The notes beneath the pieces were generated by a model. That model did no database searches. It was not told the origin of the DNA and saw only the letters and a program-made list of their open reading frames with translations. From an uncultured Prevotella sp. (GTDB taxonomy: Bacteria; Bacteroidota; Bacteroidia; Bacteroidales; Bacteroidaceae): a DNA stretch of 64,000 nucleotides. The DNA is taken from assembly GCA_946403845.1 (NCBI GenBank), contig CAMJBL010000008.1:1-64000 (forward strand), read 5' to 3'. Numbering within the stretch: position 1 is the stretch's first letter; every line of letters starts with the position of its first letter. This document shows positions 1 through 8,300 of the stretch, piece after piece. The translations under genes were made by a program, and so were the position numbers.

Positions 1-85
1 TCTGCCTACTCAGTATCTCATTCCGTTAGCGACTGCAAACATAGTAACTACGACTGTTTAGCTGACCCAATGTGAATAGAGGAGA

Positions 86-151
86 TTCGCTGAAATAAAG
101 GGGCGTTTCGTTGAATGTATTTGCTGGCGTATTAAACTATCTGTAATTTTG
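86..151 (+). promoter_or_regulatory. LytTR-type operator and promoter of an orphan transcript
   Basis: Two direct repeats, TTCGCTGAAA (86-95) and TTCGTTGAAT (107-116), start exactly 21 bases apart. TTTG follows at 120-123, then a 20-base spacer and TAATTTTG at 144-151, which is the Bacteroidetes -33/-7 pattern. The same arrangement with the same distances stands before the LytS/LytTR operon at 31850-31915. LytTR domains are known to bind paired direct repeats about two helical turns apart just upstream of the promoter, so this is probably a target of that regulator. The promoter fits the consensus well; the operator assignment is inference. Confidence 0.6.
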
Positions 152-157
152 CAGCGT

Positions 158-260
158 CAAAACAATGAAAGTTGGTTTTTTCATACATAAATTATTGGTT
201 AGTTAGTAATAAAGATTAGTGATGTTTGAGGGCTCGCAGTGATGCGGGCCCTTAAACATG
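158..260 (+). ncRNA. Candidate short transcript ending in a hairpin
   Basis: The promoter at 120-151 has no normal gene behind it. The first ATG (165) opens a 13-codon frame ending at 206. A hairpin follows with 17-base arms at 222-238 and 243-259 (two G-U type pairs) and a GTGA loop, but no T-run. This could be a small RNA, a micropeptide, or the 5' remnant of a deleted gene. From 261 to 399 I see only a weak hairpin (314-338) and no gene. Confidence 0.3.
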
Positions 261-399
261 AATATAATAATCGAAAAGTATACATACGGTTCCAGGAACA
301 ACGTGTTTATATGAGGTGGTCATTAAATTTGACCGCCTTAACAGCCTGAAATACAGCACTGTATATCCCCCTGTGGAATCGTCATTCTAATATATGCTA

Positions 400-747
400 T
401 CAAGAACCTTCCTCCTGAAAGTCCGATCCTTGTTTGTGTTTCGTCATTTCCTCCAGCGCTTTTTTGCACTCGTCTATAGAGTGATCGAGAAGATGAGCTG
501 TGAGCATGTTCTGAAAATCGACTTGAACAAATTCAAGATCGCCTTTCTTATTATATACTGCTTGTGTCAGATTGATATAAGCAGCACTCATACGTGCTAA
601 CATGGAGAGGACCAATGAAGGGTGAAGCTTGTATCTGCCAATGATGCTGTTTAGCGCCTGGCGGAGTTCTTCAAGTGCATTACCCTCTTCATTAACATGA
701 TTAATCAAATCCCACTGAAGGGGTGTTAATTCTACATCGTTTGCCAT
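400..747 (-). CDS. Small hypothetical protein downstream of the WYL regulator
   Basis: A 115-residue protein starting at MANDVEL. A longer frame to 837 exists, but it would overlap the end of the WYL gene and begins with residues that look like read-through, so the ATG at 747, 16 bases past the WYL stop, is preferred. The sequence looks helical and acidic, with no signal peptide, membrane segment or motif I recognise. The short spacing implies co-transcription with the regulator at 764-1657. It may act with that regulator, but no function can be assigned. Confidence 0.6.
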   Translation of the reverse strand: MANDVELTPLQWDLINHVNEEGNALEELRQALNSIIGRYKLHPSLVLSMLARMSAAYINLTQAVYNKKGDLEFVQVDFQNMLTAHLLDHSIDECKKALEEMTKHKQGSDFQEEGS

Positions 748-763
748 AACTATAAAATTTAAA

Positions 764-1657
764 TTAATATTTCTTAAGACTTTCCACATGTTTTTGACGG
801 ATTTTAAGGCGGAGATCGGCTGGCTCGAGCACTTCAAGGCTTTCGCCGTAAAACATCAGTTTGTTGATAAAATCGTTTGTTGGACGTATGTCGAACTCAA
901 AGTCGGTATAGTCTGATGTATGGGCCACTTCGCGCTGCGAGTGATGCAACGGCAGCGTGCGCAGATAGTCTGGCACCCAGTTGCTGGTGCGGATAACGAC
1001 GTGGGCCAGGGGCGTGCCGTCTGTGGTAATGCCATAATATTCTGAGAAATAAGCCTCTGGCGAGAAGTCCGCCGGCATCTCGAAAGTCTCGTCAGTCTCT
1101 TCCAACATGGTCATGCGGTCGTCGAGTGCATATTTACGAATGTTGTTTTCATCGTTTAATGCCAACATATACCATCGCTGCTCCCAGCGTTTCACAGCGT
1201 AGGGGCATACGGTTTTCGTATAACCGTCGGTGCCAAACTTCTGGTACCCCATTCTCAGCCTGTGATTGGATCTCATGGCTTGGATGATGGTCTGCAAGAA
1301 CTCCTCACCCGCCGGCACGCTCTCCAGAATGATGCGGTCTTTAAGCGAAGCACTGTCAGACAGGGCCGTGTTGACCGTCATTGTGGAGAGCATCCAGCGC
1401 TCGATGGAATTATTGTCGAGCACCTCTGGATTGGCGATGAAATATTTGTAGGTTTGGAGATTGCACTCGATTCTGATGCCGAACATGTTGTGAATGGCTT
1501 CCTTATGACGATAGAATGAGGCGCGGGTGAGCGGACTGCCACCTATCTCCTTGTTATTAACCCAAAGTTCACTGATCTCTTCGAGCGTGAGCTGTTTGTA
1601 CTGGCGTAGTGTATTGACAAGCCAGATGTACTGTCGGAAAATCCTTGCTGGTTTCAT
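764..1657 (-). CDS. WYL-domain transcriptional regulator
   Basis: A 297-residue cytoplasmic protein. The N-terminal third (about 1-65) looks like a winged helix-turn-helix, with TLEEISELW followed by SFYRHKEAI. The middle and C-terminal parts match WYL-type regulators: a YQKFG...VCPYAVKRWEQRWYMLAL block at about 138-168 and a C-terminal extension ending in LRLKIRQK. WYL domains usually sense a nucleic acid or small ligand and control DNA-binding output; such proteins are common in Bacteroidales next to accessory loci. A TATATTTG -7 element lies at 1696-1689 on the minus strand, with no well-spaced TTTG behind it. The gene leads a two-gene unit with 400-747. The ligand and targets are unknown. 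Confidence 0.8.
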   Translation of the reverse strand: MKPARIFRQYIWLVNTLRQYKQLTLEEISELWVNNKEIGGSPLTRASFYRHKEAIHNMFGIRIECNLQTYKYFIANPEVLDNNSIERWMLSTMTVNTALSDSASLKDRIILESVPAGEEFLQTIIQAMRSNHRLRMGYQKFGTDGYTKTVCPYAVKRWEQRWYMLALNDENNIRKYALDDRMTMLEETDETFEMPADFSPEAYFSEYYGITTDGTPLAHVVIRTSNWVPDYLRTLPLHHSQREVAHTSDYTDFEFDIRPTNDFINKLMFYGESLEVLEPADLRLKIRQKHVESLKKY

Positions 1658-1774
1658 TGTTATTTAATAATTTAAATTAATTCGGCTGCAAATATACGGA
1701 CCAGGTGTTGCAAAACTTGATACACCCTCAAACTTTAACACATATTTAACACAATTGCCTGATGAAAGACACCA

Positions 1775-1948
1775 CGCCATATCACCATATCACCGTATCA
1801 TTTGGTGATTTCAATGGGAGGGGAATTAATAGTATTCTTATATTTAATTTTATATATATTATAATATATATAAAATTAATAATATACTTAAAGTTTTCTC
1901 CCCCACCTATTCAATCGGCTAATGATACGGTGATACGGTGATATGGCG
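1775..1948. repeat. Nested palindromic element with 28-bp inverted ends
   Basis: Outer arms 1775-1802 and 1921-1948 are inverted copies that differ at one base of 28; each is built from a repeated ATCACC-type word. Inside lies a second arm pair (TGGGAGGGGAA near 1815 against TTCTCCCCCA near 1895) and, at the centre, a perfect 36-base palindrome at 1844-1879 made only of A and T. There is no reading frame. It could be a MITE- or REP-like element, an extruding cruciform, or a protein-binding site. The rest of the gap 1949-2130 holds one short hairpin (CGACCC/GGGTCG, 2016-2030) and nothing else I recognise. Confidence 0.7.
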
Positions 1949-2130
1949 AGAATACTGCAATCTCATGGATAGAACTATTCATCGAGGCAGATTCTTGCGT
2001 CCTTTCAGTAGCAAGCGACCCAAAGGGTCGAGCGAAAGTAATCTCGTCGCGGGCGGGCAACATGGCGGTAGGATGATTTTGAAACGTCATTTTAACATTT
2101 AAAACTTTTTGGAAAATAATTCAAAAAAGG

Positions 2131-2323
2131 CTTGTTTTGCATGGAAATTATTGCTAATTTTGCATCAGAAATCAGGTGAGATGGAAAGCGCGCGTTCAGA
2201 TCATCTTGATTTAGCGGGAACCGGCCACCCGATGTAGCTGACCGGACGAATCTAATACCTTTAGAGCCCCTTGATAAGGGGCGGCTATAATGCAGGGTAT
2301 TATAATAGTAATAATCTAATACT
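2131..2323 (+). promoter_or_regulatory. Promoter and structured leader of the HU-HIG gene
   Basis: CTTG at 2131-2134, a 20-base spacer and TAATTTTG at 2155-2162 give a Bacteroidetes-type promoter. The leader is long (about 155 bases) and contains a perfect hairpin GCCCCTT/AAGGGGC at 2266-2282 and a CCGG-rich section near 2221-2245. The length and structure suggest post-transcriptional control, but I do not recognise a known riboswitch. Confidence 0.5.
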
Positions 2324-3160
2324 ATGGCAAAGATTATCTATGAAGTGTACCAGAACCAGAACGAGCACAATGTCGCTTACGGCAAGTACTACGCTCGCGT
2401 GAAGTATCTGGAGAACATGAACACCCGCAAGCTCTCGAACCACATTGCCGAGCACGGGTCGATTTACACGCCCGACGTGGTGTACGGCGTGATGGAGAAG
2501 TTCCGCAGCTGTCTGCTGGAGATGCTGCTCAACTCGAAGCGCGTGAAGATCGAGGGACTGGGTACGTTCTACACCACCCTGGAGTGCACCAAGGGCGGCG
2601 CCGTGAGTGCCGACAAGTTCAACGTGAACAAGCACATCAAGGGTCTGCACATCCGTTTCCTGCCTGAACAGGAGCAGGAGCAGAACATCAGTTCGCGCGA
2701 GTTCCTGAAGCAGGCCGAGTTCATCAACGTGGACAGCCTCGTGAAGAAGGAGGACGAGGAGGACGCTGAGGGCGGTTCGCAGAGTGGCGGCAGCGGCAGC
2801 CAGGGCGATTCGCAGAACCAGGGTGGTTCCCAGAGTCAGGGCGGTGGTTCCGAGAACCAGGGCGGCACTCAGAACCAGCCGACTGGCTATGCGCTGACCA
2901 TCAGTAAGATGGGTAGTGGATCTGCCAGCGTGACCAAGGACGGTAATGCCGTGACTTCGGGCGCCTCACTGAACGAGGACGATGAGGTGGAGATCAGCAT
3001 CACGCCTGCTGAGGGCACGACTCCCAGCGCTACGCTGAACGGCTCGAGCATCGAGCTCACGGAGAACGACGGAGTGTACACCGGTAACTTCGCGATGCCC
3101 GCACAGGCCGCAAGCCTCGTGATCAACACCGGCAGCGCCTCTGGCGACAGCTCCATCTAG
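2324..3160 (+). CDS. HU-HIG family DNA-binding protein with Ig-like tail
   Basis: A 278-residue protein. Residues 1-125 are an HU/IHF-like fold of the Bacteroidetes HU-HIG type (MAKIIYEVYQNQN start, VKIEGLGTF core, LHIRFLPE end). A low-complexity linker of GGSQ/NQGG words follows at about 146-186. Residues about 190-270 form one all-beta, Ig- or B-repeat-like domain. The last residues are SGDSSI, identical to the end of the larger HU-HIG protein at 42735-44381. The HU/HIG fold combination is established for Bacteroidetes and has been linked to mobile or conflict loci. A smalltalk peptide gene follows, as is common for this family, but the amidase gene often found next to them is absent. Confidence 0.8.
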   Translation: MAKIIYEVYQNQNEHNVAYGKYYARVKYLENMNTRKLSNHIAEHGSIYTPDVVYGVMEKFRSCLLEMLLNSKRVKIEGLGTFYTTLECTKGGAVSADKFNVNKHIKGLHIRFLPEQEQEQNISSREFLKQAEFINVDSLVKKEDEEDAEGGSQSGGSGSQGDSQNQGGSQSQGGGSENQGGTQNQPTGYALTISKMGSGSASVTKDGNAVTSGASLNEDDEVEISITPAEGTTPSATLNGSSIELTENDGVYTGNFAMPAQAASLVINTGSASGDSSI

Positions 3161-3171
3161 GATTAGTAATG

Positions 3172-3287
3172 TCACACAGATCTTCACAGATCTCACAGAT
3201 ATGCTTCCTAAAGGAAGCGGGAGGAAAATGAGATCTTAACATTCCGGAGGAATAAAAAAATCTGTGAGATCAGTGAGATCTGTGTGA
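3172..3287. repeat. Inverted ATCTGTGA-rich repeat between HU-HIG and smalltalk
   Basis: The arm 3172-3200 (TCACACAGATCTTCACAG...) is nearly the reverse complement of 3260-3287, with one gap or mismatch. Each arm repeats an ATCTGTGA-like word two to three times. A separate perfect hairpin GCTTCCT/AGGAAGC sits at 3203-3218 in the loop. In RNA this would form a long stem that separates the HU-HIG stop from the smalltalk start. Confidence 0.7.
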
Positions 3288-3307
3288 GTTAAAACTATCA
3301 AGGAGTT

Positions 3308-3421
3308 ATGAAAAAGAGAGTGATTGAGATTGCGGTGAAGGTGATAGTAGCCGCGCTCACGGCATTTCTGACGGCCATCACGACCACGAGCTGCATGGGT
3401 CACGGACCGATTTACATGTAA
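3308..3421 (+). CDS. Smalltalk-family small peptide
   Basis: A 37-codon frame starts MKKRVIEIAVKVIVAALTAF, has one hydrophobic helix, and ends near a lipobox-like TTTSCMG. AAGGAG stands just before the ATG. The size, the basic start followed by a hydrophobic stretch, and the position right after an HU-HIG gene match the Bacteroidales smalltalk protein family. Its function is not known; the hydrophobic stretch suggests membrane association. A strong terminator follows at 3458-3493, so the HU-HIG/smalltalk unit ends here. Confidence 0.75.
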   Translation: MKKRVIEIAVKVIVAALTAFLTAITTTSCMGHGPIYM

Positions 3422-3457
3422 GATGTTTGAGGGCTTAGCCCTGACTCTAAATAAAAG

Positions 3458-3493
3458 AGCATCCAACTGCTATGATGGCAGTTGGATGCTTTT
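3458..3493 (+). terminator. Intrinsic terminator after the smalltalk gene
   Basis: Perfect 13-base arms AGCATCCAACTGC (3458-3470) and its complement (3478-3490), with a 7-base loop and a short T-run. The preceding bases GATGTTTGAGGGCT (from 3422) recur at 221-234 in the orphan leader. Confidence 0.85.
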
Positions 3494-3539
3494 GATTTCT
3501 CATCCTGATGCCGTGAAATAAATTCAGACTACTGTAAGA

Positions 3540-5276
3540 TCAGGGCTGGGGGAGATACCAGTTCTTAGGATCCATGAGCAGCGTGTAGAGCGCGTTGTCG
3601 GTCTCGCCATTGCGGCGGGCAATCGGGGCTGCCAGGTAGCTGGCATCGCCACGGCGCAGGGCCACACGCATCAGGTCGTAGAAACGGTAGCCCTCGAAGG
3701 TGCCCTCCAAGGCCATCTCGTCGATGATCATATCCTCCAACAACGGAATCTGGTAGTTGACGGTGTCCTGACGTGAGGCGAGCTCATAGGCGGGCTGCGG
3801 CAGCACATAGAGCGTGTCGCACTCGACATTGCCGGAGCCGCGCGAGTGGATACCCTGCGTGTTGTTGATGGTGAACAGGTCGGCATCGAAACTGATCAGG
3901 TCGCCGGCAGCGGCGCGCTCAGCCTCGTCGATCTGCTTGTTGACGATGTCGGGGTAGAGCCCGTACTTCAGGATGGCGAAGGCCGACTGCGGATAGCCGG
4001 CGCGGTTGAGGGCCTCGGCATAGCGCAGGTAGACGATGTTGGTGCGGTAGAGCGTCACGCCGCCGCTGTTGATCTTCGAGATGGTCTGGTACTCGTTCGA
4101 CTGGCGTGAGAATCGCTCCTGGCTCACCACATCTGTGCGGTAGTTGGCACCGAAGCGCAGGTCGCCGGCATAGTTGTTGCCCAGCATGTTCTCCTTCGGC
4201 ACGTAGATGGTGTCCTGTGAGCCGTCGACCTTGGTGTAGGTGCCGCAGTAACGCTGATTGTAGGAGAGGTCCTTGAGGGCAGTGGTGGGCGTCACCTGGG
4301 CATAGAGCTGGTTGAGCGTCGTGGAGTTGAAGATATTCTCCAGATCGCTCGTGATGCCGTAGAACTCTGTGCTCTCCATGGGGATGTAGCAGAGACACTC
4401 GTCATTGTTGTAGCCATAGGAGAGCGAATAGGTGATGGTGCTGTACTCCTTTGAGGCGAGATTGTACCAGCTGGCGCTGCTCAGACCCGTTCGGATGGGA
4501 TCGGTGCGCTTGGACAGGTAGTCGTGATAGAACTGCGCCGCCTCCTGGTAGCGGCCCGACCAGAGGCAGAGGTCGCCGAGCAGGGCACGCACGGGGATGA
4601 AGTACTTCTGGGAGTTCTGATTGTTGATGTTGCCGTAGGTCGGCAGTTTCGTGTCGACATAGGGCTTCAGGTCCTCAATGAAGTAGTTGCAGATGGCGTT
4701 CATGTCGCTGATGTTTGCCGTCATGGCCTGGCGGGCAGCCTCCTCGGTGAGCAGGGGCTCGGTGACGAGGGGCACCTGACCGTAGATCTGCGCCAGCTGG
4801 AAGTAGGTCCAGGCGCGGAAGGCCTTGACGACGGCATACTCCGCCTCGAACACCTTGCGGTCGTTCTTCACCAGATCCTTGTTGATATTGGCGAGGAAGT
4901 AGTTGCAGTTGTTGATGATGGCGTAATAGTCGCTGATGCGGTTGTAGGCATTCTCGGTGTTGATCTGGAAGCTGGTGATGGCTTTCAGGTCGGCAGACGC
5001 CGAAGCCGTGGTGGTGGTCAGGTCGCTGCGCAACTCGCCAAGGATGACGGTGCGGTCGGCCACTGCCTGCATCTTATAGATGATGCCCATGACGCTGTAG
5101 ACACTGTCGGTGGGTGACTGCAGCTTGTTGTCTTCCTCGAACTCCACCAGCTCCGAATCGGTATCCATGAGCGACGAGCAGGAGATAAAGAGGAGCGAGG
5201 AGTGAGGAGTGAGGAGTGAGATTACTACTGCTATCAAAGTCCTCACCCAATTCTTATTGTTTATCTTTGTATTCAT
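3540..5276 (-). CDS. SusD/RagB-family nutrient-binding lipoprotein (pair 1)
   Basis: A 578-residue outer-membrane lipoprotein with a lipobox LLFISC (lipidated Cys33) after a hydrophobic signal. The body has SusD features: TPR-like helices (FRAWTYFQLAQIYGQVPLV), a late TNIVYLRYAEALNRAG segment and the C-terminal EGYRFYDLMRVALRRGD block, ending in NWYLP. SusD proteins cap the SusC transporter and bind glycans at the cell surface. It is the last gene of the seven-gene uptake operon and follows its SusC partner by 36 bases. The first codons (MNTKINNKNW) are shared with three neighbouring genes. The signal peptide is partly encoded by four tandem 7-base repeats (5191-5218), so gain or loss of one unit would break the frame. 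Confidence 0.93.
   Translation of the reverse strand: MNTKINNKNWVRTLIAVVISLLTPHSSLLFISCSSLMDTDSELVEFEEDNKLQSPTDSVYSVMGIIYKMQAVADRTVILGELRSDLTTTTASASADLKAITSFQINTENAYNRISDYYAIINNCNYFLANINKDLVKNDRKVFEAEYAVVKAFRAWTYFQLAQIYGQVPLVTEPLLTEEAARQAMTANISDMNAICNYFIEDLKPYVDTKLPTYGNINNQNSQKYFIPVRALLGDLCLWSGRYQEAAQFYHDYLSKRTDPIRTGLSSASWYNLASKEYSTITYSLSYGYNNDECLCYIPMESTEFYGITSDLENIFNSTTLNQLYAQVTPTTALKDLSYNQRYCGTYTKVDGSQDTIYVPKENMLGNNYAGDLRFGANYRTDVVSQERFSRQSNEYQTISKINSGGVTLYRTNIVYLRYAEALNRAGYPQSAFAILKYGLYPDIVNKQIDEAERAAAGDLISFDADLFTINNTQGIHSRGSGNVECDTLYVLPQPAYELASRQDTVNYQIPLLEDMIIDEMALEGTFEGYRFYDLMRVALRRGDASYLAAPIARRNGETDNALYTLLMDPKNWYLPQP
5191..5218 (-). repeat. Heptanucleotide tandem repeat in the SusD signal-peptide codons
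   Basis: Four tandem 7-base units (AGGAGCG then AGGAGTG three times on the plus strand) encode the TPHSSLL part of the signal peptide. Seven is not a multiple of three, so slippage by one unit would frameshift the gene. Confidence 0.85.
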
Positions 5277-5311
5277 CTGTAAACTGTAAACTATAAACTG
5301 TAAACTATAAA
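5277..5311. repeat. Intergenic heptanucleotide repeat, five units
   Basis: Five tandem units of CTGTAAA or CTATAAA fill the whole gap between the SusC stop and the SusD start. Related arrays fill the gaps at 10217-10251 and 12260-12287. Confidence 0.9.
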
Positions 5312-5312
5312 C

Positions 5313-8300
5313 TTAAAGATTAATCTTCACGCCGAGGGCGAACGAGGGGGCGATGGCCTGCAGGCCGCAGTCGATGCCCTGGAGCAGGGTGCTGCCGCTG
5401 ACGCCGCAGTCGGGATCGCTACCCAGGTAGTGGGTGAGGGTGAAGAGGTTGTAGGCACCGCCCCAGAGCGTGATACCCTGCAGGTAAGTGCTCTGGATGG
5501 GGATATAGTAGCTCAGTGAGACATTGCTCAGGCGCAGGTAGCTGCCGTCCTCAATCCAGCGGTCGCTGAAACGGGCATTGCCCATGGGGTCGTCGTAGCT
5601 GATGCGCGGAATCTCAGTCTGCTGGCCCTCACTGGTCCAGCGGGCCAGCATGGCTGTGGTCTGGTTATAGAACCGCGAGCCACCCTCGAGCAGGGCGCGC
5701 TGGTAGTTGTAGACATCGTTGCCCAGGGAGTAGCGCATGGCCACGTCGAGTGCCCAGTGCTTCCAGTTGAGTCGGGTATAGATGTTTCCGTAGATATCGG
5801 GGTTGGGATCGCCGATGACGAAGCGGTCGTTCTCGTTGATGACGCCGTTGCCGTCCTTATCCACGAAGCGCATGTCGCCGGCACCGAAGTACAGGCGCTC
5901 GTCGCGGCTGTTCACCAGATAGTAGCCGTCGCGGTCGGCCTCGGCCTGCGTGGCATAGACACCCTGCGTCTGATAGCCGTAGAACACGCCGGCGGCACTA
6001 CCTACCTGTGAGAGGATGGTGGCGCCGTAGGCTTCGGTCTCGAAGGGCTTGTTGTTGTCGGGCAGGGCGGTGATTTCGTTGGTGTAGTGACCGGCGGTGG
6101 CGCCTACCTCCCAGGTCAGATCCTTCAGGTTGAGCACCTTGACGCCGATGCCTGCCTCGAAGCCTGAGTTCTCGAGTTTACCCTCGTTGCTCCAGCTCTC
6201 TGCCAGACCGCTGGTCCATGCCAGCTGGCGCAGGGTGAGCAGGTTCTTGGTCCAGCCCTTGAAGTAGTTGAAACGCAGGTTGATGCGGTTGCTGAGAAGG
6301 TTGGTCTCAATGCCGGCTGTCAGACGGCTGGTGGTCTCCCAGGCCAGCGACGTGTTGCCGATGTTACCGATTGACTTGCCGTCGACACGCTGCGTCAGCA
6401 TGTTATTGGCCACGAAGTAGGTCTTCGAGGCGGTATAGTCGATATTGTCGTTACCGGTGACGTCGAAGCCCACATTCAGTCTCAGGTAGTCGATGCCCTT
6501 CAGGTCGGCGAGCCATTTCTCGTTGCTCACCACCCAGGCGGCATTGATACTGGGGAAGAGGCCCCAGACCACGCCGCCGAGCTTCAGGCCGTCGGCATCC
6601 TTACCGAAGCGGGAGCTGGTCTCTGCCGAGATACCGGCCTCGACATAGTATTTCTCACCCCAGTTGTAATCGGCCTGGGCATACCAGGTGAGGTCGCGCG
6701 TCTTGTCGTCGGCGCCCCAGGTAGAGCGGTAGTTACGGGCATTACCCGTGCTGGGATATTTGTCGTTACCGGTGTCGAAACCGCGCTGCGCCGTGAGCTT
6801 GTAGTTGCTGCTCTGATAGCGGATACCGCCGATGACGTCGATCTTATGGGCTCCGTAGCGGTTGTTCCACGACAGGCGGGTATCGCTCATGATCGAGTTC
6901 TGACGGGCAGCAAGGCTCTGGGCCATGTTGGTCACCAGGATGGTGCTGGAAGCCATCAGACGGAAAGGCGGCGTGCCCTCCAACGGCAGATAGTAGTTCT
7001 CGTTGGTGTTGACCAGCGTGAAGTTGAAATGTTCGGAGAGGGCGAGGTGGCGGTTGAACTCGTATTTCGGTGTCACGCTGAAGGTGATCATGCGGTTGCC
7101 GGCCTGGTTGCGGTTCTCACCGTCGCCTAAATCCAGGATGCCCTTCGGGTTGGCCAGGCGTACCGCGTTAGCATAGATGCTGCCATCCTGACCGAACACC
7201 TTCTCCAGATAGTTGTCGGCATCGGCCAGGTAGTGGCTGGGATTACCGTTGATATCGAAGGCATTGGGTGACAGGAAGGGTGCCTTGATGAGCGAGAGGA
7301 ATCCGGGGGCGGTGATGGTACCTGTGGTGAGGTCGGCCTTGGCACCGTCGTCGCGCAGGTCGCGGGTGACGTCGCTGTAAGAGGCGTCGAAGCGCACATC
7401 GAGGCCCTTGAATACCTTGATGTCGGAGTTCAGGCGCATGTTGAAGCGCGAGAAGTCGTTGCCGCGCTGCGTGGCATCGCCTAAGGAATAGCCTACCGAC
7501 AGGTTGTAGTTGGCGGCATCGTCACCACCCTGCACATTGATACCGTAGTTGGTGACGAAGGTGTTGTGATATACCAGGTCGGTCCAGTCGGTATTGTTAT
7601 GATAGGTATTATAATAATAGTTGCTGGGGTCGCTGTTGATAAACTCCAGGTTCTGCAGGTTATCCGTCAGACCCGCCAGCATCTCGGTGGCATAGAGGCG
7701 ATAGTCGTCGCCGCTCATCATCTTCGGCAGACGGGGCTGGAGCTGGTACTGACCGTTGATGGTGACATCGATCTTCGTTGCCATCGACTTGTTGCGCTTG
7801 GTCTTGATGAGAATCACACCACCGGCAGCCTTGGCACCGTAGATGGCCGTACCGTTCTTGAGTACCGTGACGCTCTCGATGTCGTTGACATTGAGGTTGG
7901 CCAGGATATTGTTGTAATAGCCCTGGTGCAGCATCTCGCGGTTGTACTGCATATCGGTGATGACACCGTCGATGACCACCAGCGGCTGGGCATTAGCCTG
8001 CAGGCTGTTCAGACCGCCGATGAACATGGTGTTGCCGATGCCTAACTGTCCGCTGCGGGTCACAGCGTGGATGTCGGCACCCAACTGCTGGGCGATCAGC
8101 GGATCGATGCTTACCTGGGCGGTATTGTCGAAATTGCCTGTGCTACGGCTGCTGTACGACTGTGTGGTCTGGCCGTAGATGGGACTGAAGGTGGAGGGAT
8201 AGAGCTTGCCATCCGTCTTGTCGGTCTGTTGTCCGATGGCCTTCTGCAGGATCTGGTAACCCTCCACACGCATGCTGACACTGCTTACATAGTCGGGCAC

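Noticed and set aside
2300..2650. Minus-strand gene over the HU-HIG start
   Set aside because: It is antisense to a clear HU-like domain with its own promoter, and its composition is that of a shadow frame.
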